Positions 17,057-28,111 are shown, numbered from the stretch's first letter. The stretch is DNA of 64,000 bases from Phytoamicus setariae (GCF_016722925.1 NZ_JAEQNC010000001.1:434001-498000); one strand, 5' to 3'. Notes: generated from the letters alone by a model not told the origin. Numbers and translations: made by a program.

Positions 17057-18166
17057 ATGGCATATGATCAGAAGCGCGTCGTCGACGCCATCCGCGCCTT
17101 CGAGCGCGGCGAAATCATTGTGGTTACCGATGACGATGACCGCGAGAACGAAGGCGACCTGATCGTTGCTGCTGTCCATTGCACGTCGGAAAAGATGGCG
17201 TTCATTGTTCGCTACACCTCGGGCATCGTCTGCACGCCGATGCCGAAGGAGGAAGCCAAGCGGCTGAACCTCAATGCGATGGTTGCCGAAAACGATTCCG
17301 CCCACACCACGGCCTTCACGGTTTCGGTCGATTTCAAGCATGGCACGACGACTGGCATCTCCGCCGACGATCGCACGCTGACGGTTCGCAATCTTGCCAA
17401 CCCCAATGCCAGCGCATTCGACTTCGTGCGGCCGGGCCATATTTTCCCGCTCGTTTCCCGTGAGGGCGGTGTGCTGATGCGCTCGGGCCACACGGAAGCC
17501 GCGGTCGATCTCTGCCGTCTGGCAAGCCTGCCGCCGATCGGGGTCATTTCCGAGCTTGTCAACGATGATGGCACCGTCAAGCGGGGTCCGGATGTTGCCG
17601 CTTTTGCGGAGGAGCACGGGCTCAAGCAGGTATCCGTCGCCGATCTCATCGCCTACCGCCAGCGCAAGGAAACGCTGGTCAATCGCGTTGCCAGCTTCCA
17701 GATCGAAACGGAGCACGGCCTCGCCAAGGCACATACTTATTCGCTGCCGTGGGACCCGATGCAGCATCTCGCTGTTGTCTATGGCGATATTCGCGACGGT
17801 GAGGATGTGCTGGTCCGCCTGCATATGGAAAACGTCGCCGACGACGTGTTCAGCAAGGGGCGCGCCGTCGAAAAATACATGAAGCGCATCGGCGAAGAGC
17901 GCCGTGGCGTCATCATCTATCTCCGCGAAGGGTCCGTCGGCGTCGGCGCATCGGAACACAACAGAAAGCTGGGCCACGGTCGCGACGGCAATGAAGACCA
18001 TGCGCAGGCGCGCGAGCGCGAAAGCGAGTGGCTGGAAATCGGCCTCGGCGCGCAGATCCTGAAGGACCTCGGTATCTCCTCGATCCGGATCCTGTCATCG
18101 CGCGAGCGCCATTATGTCGGCCTGGAAGGATTCGGCCTGCAGATCGTCGCGACGGAGATCATCTAA
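17057..18166 (+). CDS. ribB: 3,4-dihydroxy-2-butanone 4-phosphate synthase, RibBX type
   Basis: Makes the four-carbon precursor of riboflavin from ribulose 5-phosphate. Residues 1-205 are a complete DHBP synthase domain (VTDDDDRENEGDL acidic loop, YTSGIVCTPM, RSGHTEAAVDLCRLA). Residues 206-369 have the GTP cyclohydrolase II fold outline (VRLHMENVADDVF, RGVIIYLREG, GLGAQILKDLGI), but the zinc-binding C-x10-C-x-C is absent. The second domain should therefore not open GTP; such fusions are known as RibBX. No FMN riboswitch is present upstream. It follows aroC by 11 bases and is followed by a sulfotransferase gene after 2 bases. Confidence 0.92.
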   Translation: MAYDQKRVVDAIRAFERGEIIVVTDDDDRENEGDLIVAAVHCTSEKMAFIVRYTSGIVCTPMPKEEAKRLNLNAMVAENDSAHTTAFTVSVDFKHGTTTGISADDRTLTVRNLANPNASAFDFVRPGHIFPLVSREGGVLMRSGHTEAAVDLCRLASLPPIGVISELVNDDGTVKRGPDVAAFAEEHGLKQVSVADLIAYRQRKETLVNRVASFQIETEHGLAKAHTYSLPWDPMQHLAVVYGDIRDGEDVLVRLHMENVADDVFSKGRAVEKYMKRIGEERRGVIIYLREGSVGVGASEHNRKLGHGRDGNEDHAQARERESEWLEIGLGAQILKDLGISSIRILSSRERHYVGLEGFGLQIVATEII

Positions 18167-18168
18167 GC

Positions 18169-19254
18169 ATGTTCGTGCTGCATGTCGGGCCACATAAGAC
18201 TGCCACGACCTGGCTGCAGCAGAACTTCCATCATAATATCAAGGCGCTCGAGAAAGCCGGCTGGCTCTATCCCCAGACCGGCGAGCGGGTGCGCGTCGCG
18301 CACCACGACCTCTCCGACGATCCTGACGAAACCCTGGACGGCAAGAGCCGCAGGTTCCGCGAACTGCAGGCGATTGCCCGCAAGGCGAATGACAGGGGGC
18401 TGAATATCCTTCTGTCTTCTGAGGGGTTCAGGAACTGGAAGCCGGAACATCTGTTGCGGCTGAAGGAGATCATGGCGCCACACGAGATGCGGATCGTATA
18501 TTGCGTGCGCGATCCGGTCTCGACCTTCTATTCCTTCTGGGCCCAACAGGTGAAGACCGGATCGAAGTTGTCGTTTCCGGAGTTTTGCCAGAAGCAGTTT
18601 CGCAAGCCGATCCGGTCGCGGCTGCTCAATCCGCTGGTCGAGATCGATGCGCTTGCGGAACTTGAGGATGTCGACCTGACGCTTCTCCTCTATGACGAGA
18701 TACGGCGCCGCAACGACGATATTTTCGATGTCTTCGTCCAGTCCATACTCGGCATCGGGCCGCTGCCGCATGTCGACGCGGAAACGGCAAACGAGCGGCA
18801 GCCGTTGGAAATGACGGAATTCATGCGCCTCATTCTGCTGCGCGTGGGGTCATGGAGGGACGAGGCGGATACCAATATCGGCCGGGTCTTTCACCACATG
18901 CTTGGCGAGCGCACGCGCGAACAGATTGTCTCGTCGGTGGGCGCCGTGAGCGAAGCGCGTCAGAACATGACCATCGATCGCGAGCAGCCGGTTTTCCGGC
19001 GTGCGGAGCGCCAGTTGCTGGCGCGATACAAAGCCAGCATGATCCCGTCGCCGGCCAAGCGCCTGTTTCTCGAAGGGGCGCAGGAATGCGCCTTCTACGA
19101 TGCCGAAAAACTCCAGGCGGACCCGACAGTCCGACAGCTGCTGGACGACGTCGTCAGAAAAGTCCGGCCGGGCGGCCTGAGAATGTGGGTCATGGGCTGG
19201 TCGCGCTTCTGGCTGATGCTGTGGCGCAGGATCGTCAAGGCAGTTCGGTTGTAG
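18169..19254 (+). CDS. Sulfotransferase-like protein
   Basis: A 361-residue predicted PAPS-dependent sulfotransferase. The N-terminus FVLHVGPHKTATTWLQQNF matches the 5'-phosphosulfate-binding loop, and RIVYCVRDPVSTFYSFWAQ matches the 3'-phosphate-binding region with its Arg and Ser. The C-terminal 25 residues are aromatic and basic (MWVMGWSRFW, then RRIVKAVRL), suggesting attachment to a membrane surface. It starts two bases after the ribB stop, so translation is coupled. No genes for PAPS synthesis or an obvious acceptor are nearby. The acceptor is unknown; related proteins act on polysaccharides, glycolipids or tyrosines. Confidence 0.75.
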   Translation: MFVLHVGPHKTATTWLQQNFHHNIKALEKAGWLYPQTGERVRVAHHDLSDDPDETLDGKSRRFRELQAIARKANDRGLNILLSSEGFRNWKPEHLLRLKEIMAPHEMRIVYCVRDPVSTFYSFWAQQVKTGSKLSFPEFCQKQFRKPIRSRLLNPLVEIDALAELEDVDLTLLLYDEIRRRNDDIFDVFVQSILGIGPLPHVDAETANERQPLEMTEFMRLILLRVGSWRDEADTNIGRVFHHMLGERTREQIVSSVGAVSEARQNMTIDREQPVFRRAERQLLARYKASMIPSPAKRLFLEGAQECAFYDAEKLQADPTVRQLLDDVVRKVRPGGLRMWVMGWSRFWLMLWRRIVKAVRL

Positions 19255-19294
19255 GATATTGAGTGGCTAGTTAGCAAAGCGGCATGGCGAATTA

Positions 19295-19342
19295 CCCCTT
19301 CTCCCCATCGGGGAGAAGGTGGCCGAAGGCCGGATGAGGGGG
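19295..19342. repeat. Single palindromic repeat unit (RIME-like)
   Basis: CCCCTTCTCCCCATCGGGGA, then GAAGGTGGCCGAAGG and CCGGATGAGGGGG: one unit of the repeat found in pairs at 2227-2390 and 58821-59001. No inverted partner is next to it. It lies between the convergent sulfotransferase and tldD genes and may end both transcripts. Confidence 0.82.
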
Positions 19343-19366
19343 TGTGCTGTCCTAAGGTCGAAAGTG

Positions 19367-20782
19367 CTAGGCCTTCGTGCCGCCCACGGTGATATCGTTC
19401 ATTCTCAGATGCGGCTGGCCGACGCCCACCGGAACCCACTGGCCGGCCTTGCCGCAATTGCCAAGTCCGGTGTCGACCTTGGAATCGTTGCCGACCATCG
19501 TGATGCGCCGCATGGCTTCCGGGCCGTTGCCGATCAGCATCGCGCCCTTGACCGGCGTCGTCACCTTGCCGTCCTCGATCATGTAGGCCTCGGTGCAGCC
19601 GAACACGAATTTGCCCGAGGTAATGTCGACCTGGCCGCCGCCGAAGGACACGGCATAGAGGCCGCGCTTCACCGACGAAATGATTTCTTCCGGCGTCTTG
19701 TCGCCCGAGAGCATATAAGTGTTGGTCATGCGGGGCATCGGCGCATGTTCGTAGGATTCGCGCCTGCCGTTGCCGGTCGCCTTCATGCCCATCAGCCGGG
19801 CGTTCTGGCGGTCCTGCATGTAGCCGACCAGCCTGCCGTCCTCGATCAGCACATTGTAACCCGCAGGCGTTCCCTCGTCGTCGATGGTGACGGAGCCGCG
19901 CGCGCCGTCGATCGTGCCGTCATCGACGACGGTCACGCCCTTGGCGGCGACCATCTCGCCCATCAGGCCGGCAAAAGCCGAGGTCTTCTTTCTGTTGAAA
20001 TCGCCTTCCAGCCCGTGGCCGACGGCTTCATGCAGCATGACGCCGGGCCAGCCGGAGCCGAGCACGACGTCCATTGATCCGGCCGGTGCCTCGACGGCGC
20101 TCAGGTTGACGAGTGCCTGCCGCAGCGCCTGGTCGGCGCCGTGCTGCCAGCTTTCGGTCGTCAGGAATTCGCCGAACGGCCGCCGGCCGCCGAACCCGAA
20201 CGAACCCGATTCTTGACGGCCGCCTTCCGCGGCGATGACGGAAATATTCAGCCTGGTCATCGGCCGGATGTCGCGAAAGCGCGAACCGTCGGCGCGAAGG
20301 ATCTCCACCACTTTCCACGAGGCGCTGATCGAGGCGCTGACCTGATGCACCTTCTCGTCCTTGTCGCGGAGATAGGAATTGATATCAGCCAGAAGTGCGG
20401 CTTTCTCCTCGAAGCTCGGTGAGCCGATCGGGTTCTCTTCGCCGTATCGCTTGGCATTGGTGCGTTGGGGTGCTGCCGCATAGGTGCCGGAGTGGCCGCG
20501 CGTCACCGCGCTCACCGCGTCCGCCGCACGCTTCAGGGCAGCCTCTGAGAGCTCGCCCGAATGGGCATAGCCAACGGCTTCTCCCGCCACGGCCCTGAGG
20601 CCAAAACCCTGATCGGTGTTGAAGCTGCCGCCCTTCAGTCTTCCGTTGTCGAAACTCAGCGATTCGGCTTCGCCGTATTCGACATAGAGTTCGCCATCAT
20701 CCGCACCCGCGAGGCTGGTCTCCAGAAAGGATTGCAACGAGGATTCGGAAATGTCGAAATCGGCGAGAAGATCGGTTTTCAT
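19367..20782 (-). CDS. tldD: Metalloprotease TldD
   Basis: Peptidase that with TldE (PmbA) trims unfolded peptides and matures some modified peptides. The 471-residue protein is full length. The zinc motif HEAVGH is at residues 251-256 with a conserved E-x-x-H-like extension (GLEGDFNRKKTSAFAG), and the third ligand is probably the cysteine in KFVFGCTEAYMI. The family end VGVGQPHLRMNDITVGGT is intact. ATG 20782 matches other TldD proteins; the frame is open 32 codons further. No pmbA is in the window. IalB and cox genes follow beyond the vapBC pair. Confidence 0.95.
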   Translation of the reverse strand: MKTDLLADFDISESSLQSFLETSLAGADDGELYVEYGEAESLSFDNGRLKGGSFNTDQGFGLRAVAGEAVGYAHSGELSEAALKRAADAVSAVTRGHSGTYAAAPQRTNAKRYGEENPIGSPSFEEKAALLADINSYLRDKDEKVHQVSASISASWKVVEILRADGSRFRDIRPMTRLNISVIAAEGGRQESGSFGFGGRRPFGEFLTTESWQHGADQALRQALVNLSAVEAPAGSMDVVLGSGWPGVMLHEAVGHGLEGDFNRKKTSAFAGLMGEMVAAKGVTVVDDGTIDGARGSVTIDDEGTPAGYNVLIEDGRLVGYMQDRQNARLMGMKATGNGRRESYEHAPMPRMTNTYMLSGDKTPEEIISSVKRGLYAVSFGGGQVDITSGKFVFGCTEAYMIEDGKVTTPVKGAMLIGNGPEAMRRITMVGNDSKVDTGLGNCGKAGQWVPVGVGQPHLRMNDITVGGTKA

Positions 20783-20918
20783 GGACGGCGCTTTCAAAGG
20801 CAGGTTTTGTGCATTAAGATTTAGGCACTTAAGCCATGCCACGCAAGGGCGCGGCGGGGATTGAAATCGTGCAGGCAAAGTAATACCTTGCTAGCGGTAG
20901 TCCTTACTGGAGCTCTCG

Positions 20919-21152
20919 ATGGCGACCACGGTGACGGCAAAAGGTCAGGTAACAATACCAAAATCCGTTCGCGATATGCTCGGCATCACGCCCGGCAGCA
21001 AGGTTGATTTTCAACGTGCTGCTGACGGCAGTATCGTGCTTGTGACAGCAAATCACGGCGAAAAAGCGAGCCGATTCGCCCGGTTTCGCGGCCATGCCGG
21101 CAAAGGCATGAGCACCGATGCAATTCTGGCGCTGACACGTGGTGAAGAGTGA
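20919..21152 (+). CDS. vapB: VapB-type antitoxin (AbrB/SpoVT fold)
   Basis: A 77-residue antitoxin. The N-terminal half is a swapped-hairpin DNA-binding domain (TTVTAKGQVTIPKSVRDML, then GITPGSKVDF). The tail (FARFRGHAGKGMSTDAILAL) would wrap the toxin. GGAG lies upstream of the ATG. The upstream sequence at 20880-20910 holds an imperfect inverted repeat (GTAATACC and GGTAGT) that could be its operator. The stop codon overlaps the vapC start (GTGA). Confidence 0.88.
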   Translation: MATTVTAKGQVTIPKSVRDMLGITPGSKVDFQRAADGSIVLVTANHGEKASRFARFRGHAGKGMSTDAILALTRGEE

Positions 21153-21559
21153 TTTTGGTTGACACCAACGTCCTGCTCGACCTCGTGACGAATGATCCTG
21201 TTTGGGCTGAATGGTCAGTTGGCCAGCTTGATGCTGCCAGCCTGCTAGGGCCTTTGCTTATCAATGACGTCATATATGCAGAACTGGCGGTCCGCTATGA
21301 ACGCATTGAAGCGCTCGACGAATTCCTCCAGGCCGCAGGCCTTGTGACGGCCCCTTTCCCTAAGGAAGCCCTTTTCCTTGCAGCCAAGGTATTCACGCGT
21401 TATCGCCACTCCGGCGGAACCAGGAACGGCGTGCTTCCCGATTTCTTCATTGGAGCGCAAGCAGCCGTCATGCAAATGCCGGTTCTTACGCGGGATATCG
21501 GCCGATACAGGACCTACTTTCCAACTGTAGCGCTGGTGACGCCGGATAGTGAGAAGTAG
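21149..21559 (+). CDS. vapC: VapC-type toxin (PIN-domain RNase)
   Basis: A 136-residue PIN-domain ribonuclease. All four acidic metal ligands are visible: Asp5 (ILVDTNVLLDL), Glu45 (VIYAELAVRY), Asp98 (VLPDFFIGAQA) and Asp116 (LTRDIGRY), so it should be active unless bound by VapB. It starts with GTG overlapping the vapB stop. It is inserted between tldD and ialB, which I recall as neighbours in relatives, so the pair was probably gained here. Confidence 0.9.
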   Translation: MILVDTNVLLDLVTNDPVWAEWSVGQLDAASLLGPLLINDVIYAELAVRYERIEALDEFLQAAGLVTAPFPKEALFLAAKVFTRYRHSGGTRNGVLPDFFIGAQAAVMQMPVLTRDIGRYRTYFPTVALVTPDSEK

Positions 21560-21568
21560 TCGCGTCCA

Positions 21569-22090
21569 TCAAGGCAGGGCGTCGTAGCCCTCGCCGAAAC
21601 CGGCCAGATCGACCGGAATGCCGATGCCTTCCTCGGGCGACTGGAAGACGATGAAGGTCGCCTGCTTGCCGGCGCGCAGGGCCTTGAGCAGCGTATCCTC
21701 AAGCACGACCTCCGCATAGCAGCCATCCGAGAAGCAGCGAACGAAATAGGCGCGGCCGATATCCTTGCCATCTATATTGAGGCCGAGTCCGTTCGGCAGC
21801 AGCACGCCAAGTGGTGCCAGCACGCGCAGGATCCGGGCCTTGCGGTCGGCTGTCTTGAGGATGACAACGGAAAGGCCGACTTCGGGACGATCGTCGGCGA
21901 TGACGTTCTGCATCAGCGCGCACTGCTCTTCGGCTGCACCCGCCGGTTTGTCGCAGACGATGGACCAGGAGCCGTGATTGGACTTGACCACGCCGGGCTG
22001 CTGGGGCTGTTGGGCCTGCGCAAATGCTGCGAGCGGCATGAGAAGCGCGGCCGCGAAAGCTGCAAAGCGCATGGGGACGCGGAAATCCAT
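21569..22090 (-). CDS. Invasion-associated locus B (IalB) family protein
   Basis: A 173-residue exported protein of the IalB family, first named in Bartonella but widespread in free-living relatives. The signal peptide runs to about AFA-QA. The mature part has SWSIVCDKPAG, EEQCALMQNV, and the C-R-x4-CY pattern in FVRCFSDGCYAE; these cysteines probably form two disulfides in the periplasm. AGAGG precedes the ATG by six bases. It is convergent with vapC (9 bases apart) and divergent from coxB. Its role is unknown; the name need not imply virulence. Confidence 0.85.
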   Translation of the reverse strand: MDFRVPMRFAAFAAALLMPLAAFAQAQQPQQPGVVKSNHGSWSIVCDKPAGAAEEQCALMQNVIADDRPEVGLSVVILKTADRKARILRVLAPLGVLLPNGLGLNIDGKDIGRAYFVRCFSDGCYAEVVLEDTLLKALRAGKQATFIVFQSPEEGIGIPVDLAGFGEGYDALP

Positions 22091-22312
22091 AAAAACCTCT
22101 GGTTCGAATCAAGAGCGCCGTCCGGCAGAGCCGTCTGTCTAGAGCAAACGGCAGCGCCGGTAAACGCGGTGAGCGGATTTCAACCCGGGGACTGCGGCAA
22201 AAGCGCGGCAAGCCGTTGCAGTCCTTGAAGAAAATTGCCCGGATGCTAAAATGAGTGGAAATTGCCCCTCGGTCGTCGATTGTTGCGCAAAAATGCCGCA
22301 TGAAACCCTGCC

Positions 22313-22334
22313 CCCGCCTGTTGCGGCAGGCGGG
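22313..22334. promoter_or_regulatory. Inverted repeat in the ialB-coxB intergenic region
   Basis: CCCGCCTG (22313-22320) and CAGGCGGG (22327-22334) are a perfect 8-base inverted repeat with a 6-base loop, about 85 bases before coxB. The rest of the 326-base gap (22091-22416) shows no gene. It may be an operator or a hairpin in the cox leader; no T tract follows. Confidence 0.45.
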
Positions 22335-22382
22335 AAACTATGATTTTAAGAGAATTCCATAGCAGGGATTCTGCATGTCCGT

Positions 22383-22396
22383 TTGATGGTGATCAA
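22383..22396. promoter_or_regulatory. Perfect FNR/FixK-type box in front of coxB
   Basis: TTGATGGTGATCAA matches TTGAT-N4-ATCAA exactly. It ends 20 bases before the coxB start codon and 6 bases before its GGGGAG ribosome-binding site. This is too close to the coding region for normal activation, so it fits repression of the aa3 oxidase when oxygen is low. The sequence match is certain; the regulation is inferred. Confidence 0.68.
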
Positions 22397-22416
22397 ACAT
22401 CTGGGGAGATTCATTC

Positions 22417-25013
<2,597 letters not shown>

Positions 25014-25073
25014 CAAGCGCGCGATCGAAACGGGGAGTCGCCGGTGGCGGCTCCCATGTGATAAGAATTGAAA

Positions 25074-26042
25074 GTGACTGAGCAAATGGCGGTGATCGAA
25101 GGGGAAAACCCAGTGGCCGGTACGGAGCACCTGAGAATCTCGGAGGCGACGTTCAAGGACTATTTCGCGCTACTCAAGCCGCGCGTCATGTCGCTCGTTA
25201 TATTTACCGCCGTGGCCGGTATGGTCGTGGCTCCGGGACATATCAATCCGGTTATCGGATTCATTGCGATTCTGGCGATTGCCGTGGGGGCAGGGGCCTC
25301 GGGTGCGCTCAACATGTGGTACGACGCCGATATCGACGCCATCATGAGCCGCACCGCAAACAGACCGATTCCTGCCGGACGCATTCAGCCGGGCGAGGCG
25401 CTTGCCTTTGGCATCACGCTCTCCGGTTTTTCGGTGGTCGTGCTCGGCCTCGCCGTCAATGTGCTGGCGGCCAGCCTGCTCGCCTTCACCATTTTTTTCT
25501 ATGCCGTCATCTACACGATGTGGCTCAAGCGTTGGACGCCGCAGAACATCGTCATTGGCGGAGCTGCCGGGGCATTTCCCCCGATGATCGGCTGGGCCGC
25601 CGTTACCGGCGATGTGACGGTTGAAAGCGTAATCCTGTTCATGATCATCTTCCTTTGGACGCCGGCGCATTTCTGGGCACTGGCGCTGTTCAAGATGCGT
25701 GATTACGGCGCGGTCGGCGTTCCGATGCTTCCCAACGTTGCCGGCGAGAAAGTGACCAAGGACCAGATCCTGGTCTACGCGGTACTGACGGCGTTTTGTG
25801 GCGCGGCGCCTGCCTTGATGGGCTTTGCATCGCCGGTCTATGGCATTGTCTCGGGCCTGCTCGGTGTCGGATTCGTTTGGTATTCGGTGCTCTGTCGACG
25901 CATGCCGGATGGCGATGCCGCCATGAAACCGGCAAAGAAGCTTTTCGCATATTCGATCGTCTACCTCTTTGCGATTTTCTCGAGCCTGATGATCGATCAT
26001 TTTGCGTCCGGCCTATGGTCCGGCCTTGTGGGTGGAGCATAA
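25074..26042 (+). CDS. ctaB: Protoheme IX farnesyltransferase (heme O synthase)
   Basis: UbiA-type membrane prenyltransferase that adds farnesyl to heme B, giving heme O for the oxidase. About 322 residues with eight to nine membrane helices. The first aspartate motif is [19 protein letters not shown] and the second is [19 protein letters not shown]. The start is uncertain: GTG 25074 has AAGAA six bases upstream; TTG 25068 and ATG 25086 are alternatives. It is between coxA and coxF, four-base-close to the latter. The heme A synthase gene ctaA is not in the window. Confidence 0.94.
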   Translation: MTEQMAVIEGENPVAGTEHLRISEATFKDYFALLKPRVMSLVIFTAVAGMVVAPGHINPVIGFIAILAIAVGAGASGALNMWYDADIDAIMSRTANRPIPAGRIQPGEALAFGITLSGFSVVVLGLAVNVLAASLLAFTIFFYAVIYTMWLKRWTPQNIVIGGAAGAFPPMIGWAAVTGDVTVESVILFMIIFLWTPAHFWALALFKMRDYGAVGVPMLPNVAGEKVTKDQILVYAVLTAFCGAAPALMGFASPVYGIVSGLLGVGFVWYSVLCRRMPDGDAAMKPAKKLFAYSIVYLFAIFSSLMIDHFASGLWSGLVGGA

Positions 26043-26044
26043 GA

Positions 26045-26185
26045 ATGGACAAGATCCAACTGACCGAACTGCAGCGAAAGTCCCGCCGCAACCGCAACAT
26101 CGCGCTTGGCGTGACGCTGGCGTTGCTCGTGGTGATCTTCTACGCGATCACCATCATCAAGATGGTTCCAGCTGCAGGCAATTGA
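26045..26185 (+). CDS. coxF: CoxF-type small membrane protein
   Basis: A 46-residue protein with a basic N-terminus (ELQRKSRRNRN) and one membrane helix (IALGVTLALLVVIFYAITII). The position between ctaB and ctaG, two bases from each neighbour, is that of the small CoxF protein in rhizobial cox operons. It probably helps oxidase assembly, but a specific function is not established. Confidence 0.82.
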   Translation: MDKIQLTELQRKSRRNRNIALGVTLALLVVIFYAITIIKMVPAAGN

Positions 26186-26187
26186 AA

Positions 26188-26808
26188 ATGGACGATACAC
26201 CTGTCATCGAGCCGCAAGCGGCTCCGGCCTCTCAGCGCCGTAACTATACGGTCATGGCTTCCTGTGGCGTTTTCGTCGCCTGCATGGTTGGCATGAGCTT
26301 TGCTGCCGTTCCGCTTTATGACCTCTATTGCAAGGTTACGGGCTATAACGGCACGACGCAGAAAGTGGAGCAAGCCTCCGAGGTCATCCTTGATCAAAAG
26401 ATTCGCGTGGAACTTGATTCCAACGTGTCGTCGGATCTGAACTGGGATTTCCGTCCGGTTGACCGCGTCACCGAACTTCGGATCGGCGAGACTGCGAAGG
26501 TCAATTTCCGCGTTACCAACAATTCCACCCGCGAAAAGACGGGGCGGTCCGTTTTCAACGTGACGCCGATGGTCGCGGGAGCCTACTTCAACAAGCTCGA
26601 ATGCTTCTGCTTCACCGACGTGACGCTGAAGCCGGGCGAGACACGCGATATGCCCGTGGTATTCTTCGTGGATCCTGACATCGTCAACTATCCAGAAACG
26701 AAGGACCTCAAGGTATTGACGCTCTCTTATACGTTCTACGGCAGCGACAAGGCCAAGCCGGTCGCTGAAGTGAAGGATGAGAGCGAAGGCGCGCCGAAAA
26801 AACTGTAA
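26188..26808 (+). CDS. ctaG: Cytochrome c oxidase assembly protein CtaG (Cox11)
   Basis: Periplasm-facing copper chaperone that inserts CuB into subunit I. The 206-residue protein has one N-terminal membrane anchor (about 25-45), the conserved VPLYDLYCKVTGYNGTTQ segment and the copper-binding CxC in NKLECFCFTD, followed by MPVVFFVDPDI. It begins two bases after coxF, so it is co-transcribed and probably translationally coupled. Confidence 0.96.
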   Translation: MDDTPVIEPQAAPASQRRNYTVMASCGVFVACMVGMSFAAVPLYDLYCKVTGYNGTTQKVEQASEVILDQKIRVELDSNVSSDLNWDFRPVDRVTELRIGETAKVNFRVTNNSTREKTGRSVFNVTPMVAGAYFNKLECFCFTDVTLKPGETRDMPVVFFVDPDIVNYPETKDLKVLTLSYTFYGSDKAKPVAEVKDESEGAPKKL

Positions 26809-26863
26809 TTGAGCTGTTGCCGTAGAGGACGGACAGCGAGAGGGAATGGAGCCGGGGAAAAAC

Positions 26864-27745
26864 ATGGCATCTGCACACGAAAAACATCATGACTATCACA
26901 TCATCGATCCGAGCCCCTGGCCGATCCTGAGCTCCATCGGCGCTTTCGTGCTGATGTTCGGGGCGGTCTGCATGATGCGCTGGCTTCATGATTCGCCGTT
27001 CCACCTGTTCGGCTTCGACTTTGCCCATGCCAAGTATTGGGTTTTCGTCGTTGGTCTGGTGATCACGCTTTACTCGATGTACGCCTGGTGGGCGGACACG
27101 ATCAAGGAAGCGCATCAGGGCCACCATACGAAGGTGGTGTCGATCCACCTGCGCTACGGCATGATCATGTTCATCGCTTCGGAAGTGATGTTCTTCGTTG
27201 CCTGGTTCTGGGCATTCTTCGATGCGAGCCTGTTTCCGGGCGAAGCCATCCAGGCCTCGCGCGCCGCCTTCACTGGTGGCCAGTGGCCGCCGAAGGGTCT
27301 TGAGGTTCTCGATCCCTGGCATCTGCCGCTCTACAACACGGTCATCCTTCTGCTTTCCGGCACGACCGTGACCTGGGCGCACCACGCGCTGCTGCATAAT
27401 GACCGCAAGGGCGTGATCTATGGTCTGACGCTGACGGTCGCGCTTGGCGTGCTGTTCTCCACCGTGCAGGTCTATGAATACATTCATGCGCCGTTCGGCT
27501 TCTCTGACTCGATCTATGGCGCGACCTTCTACATGGCCACGGGCTTCCACGGCTTCCACGTCTTCATCGGCACGGTCTTCCTGCTCGTTTGCCTGTTCCG
27601 CGCGGCCGCTGGTCACTTCACGCCGCAACAGCATTTCGGCTTCGAAGCTGCTGCATGGTACTGGCACTTCGTCGACGTCGTCTGGCTCTTCCTGTTCTTC
27701 GCCATCTATGTGTGGGGCGGATGGGGCGCGCCGCTCCATGGCTGA
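26864..27745 (+). CDS. coxC: Cytochrome c oxidase subunit III
   Basis: Seven-helix core subunit without redox centres that stabilises the catalytic subunit. The 293-residue protein is full length and contains the family segments SEVMFFVAWFWAFF, GTTVTWAHHALL, and TGFHGFHVFIGTVFLLVC followed by AAAWYWHFVDVVWLFLF. ATG 26864 is chosen because GGGGA lies at good distance; an ATG 18 bases earlier has its purine tract too close. A terminator follows, ending the core cox unit. Confidence 0.96.
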   Translation: MASAHEKHHDYHIIDPSPWPILSSIGAFVLMFGAVCMMRWLHDSPFHLFGFDFAHAKYWVFVVGLVITLYSMYAWWADTIKEAHQGHHTKVVSIHLRYGMIMFIASEVMFFVAWFWAFFDASLFPGEAIQASRAAFTGGQWPPKGLEVLDPWHLPLYNTVILLLSGTTVTWAHHALLHNDRKGVIYGLTLTVALGVLFSTVQVYEYIHAPFGFSDSIYGATFYMATGFHGFHVFIGTVFLLVCLFRAAAGHFTPQQHFGFEAAAWYWHFVDVVWLFLFFAIYVWGGWGAPLHG

Positions 27746-27769
27746 TCGGCCACGAATCTGATACAATGC

Positions 27770-27803
27770 GGGCACCCGGAGTACCGGGTGCCCGTTTCTG
27801 TTT
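27770..27803 (+). terminator. Rho-independent terminator after coxC
   Basis: GGGCACCCGG, loop AGTA, CCGGGTGCCC: a perfect 10-base stem followed by GTTTCTGTTTT. It lies 25 bases after the coxC stop and separates the structural cox genes from the following assembly genes. Confidence 0.9.
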
Positions 27804-27829
27804 TCTGCTTGTGTCGAAAGGATGGGCTA

Positions 27830-28111
27830 ATGGATATCCGCGATGAAGATGGCGCCAAGGGCGGTCGGTACGTGACTGGTGAGCCGGGCCAGGAGGCAAT
27901 CATGACCTTCTCACGCGCCTCTGCAAAGCTGATCATCATCGACCATACGGAAGTCCCGGATATCTATCGGGGACAGGGTGTCGGGGCGAAGCTTGCGCTT
28001 CATGCCGTCGAAGCGGCCCGCGCTGGCGGATGGAAGATCATCCCGCTTTGCCCATTCTTCAAGGCTCAAGTAGAGCGCCATTCCGAGTGGCAGGACATCA
28101 TTTCGCGTTGA
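27830..28111 (+). CDS. Small GNAT-like N-acetyltransferase (YjdJ type)
   Basis: A 93-residue protein of the short GNAT-related group. The acetyl-CoA loop is IYRGQGVGAKLALHAVEAA and the C-terminal part IIPLCPFFKAQVERHSEWQ is characteristic of the family, including a Cys-Pro-Phe turn. Substrate unknown. ATG 27830 has AAAGGA upstream. It lies between the cox terminator and DUF983, and may have its own promoter or be read through. Confidence 0.82.
   Translation: MDIRDEDGAKGGRYVTGEPGQEAIMTFSRASAKLIIIDHTEVPDIYRGQGVGAKLALHAVEAARAGGWKIIPLCPFFKAQVERHSEWQDIISR

Noticed and set aside
26390-26400. TTGATCAA within ctaG as a third FNR/FixK-type site
   Set aside because: The two half-sites have no 4-base spacer and it lies within a coding sequence.
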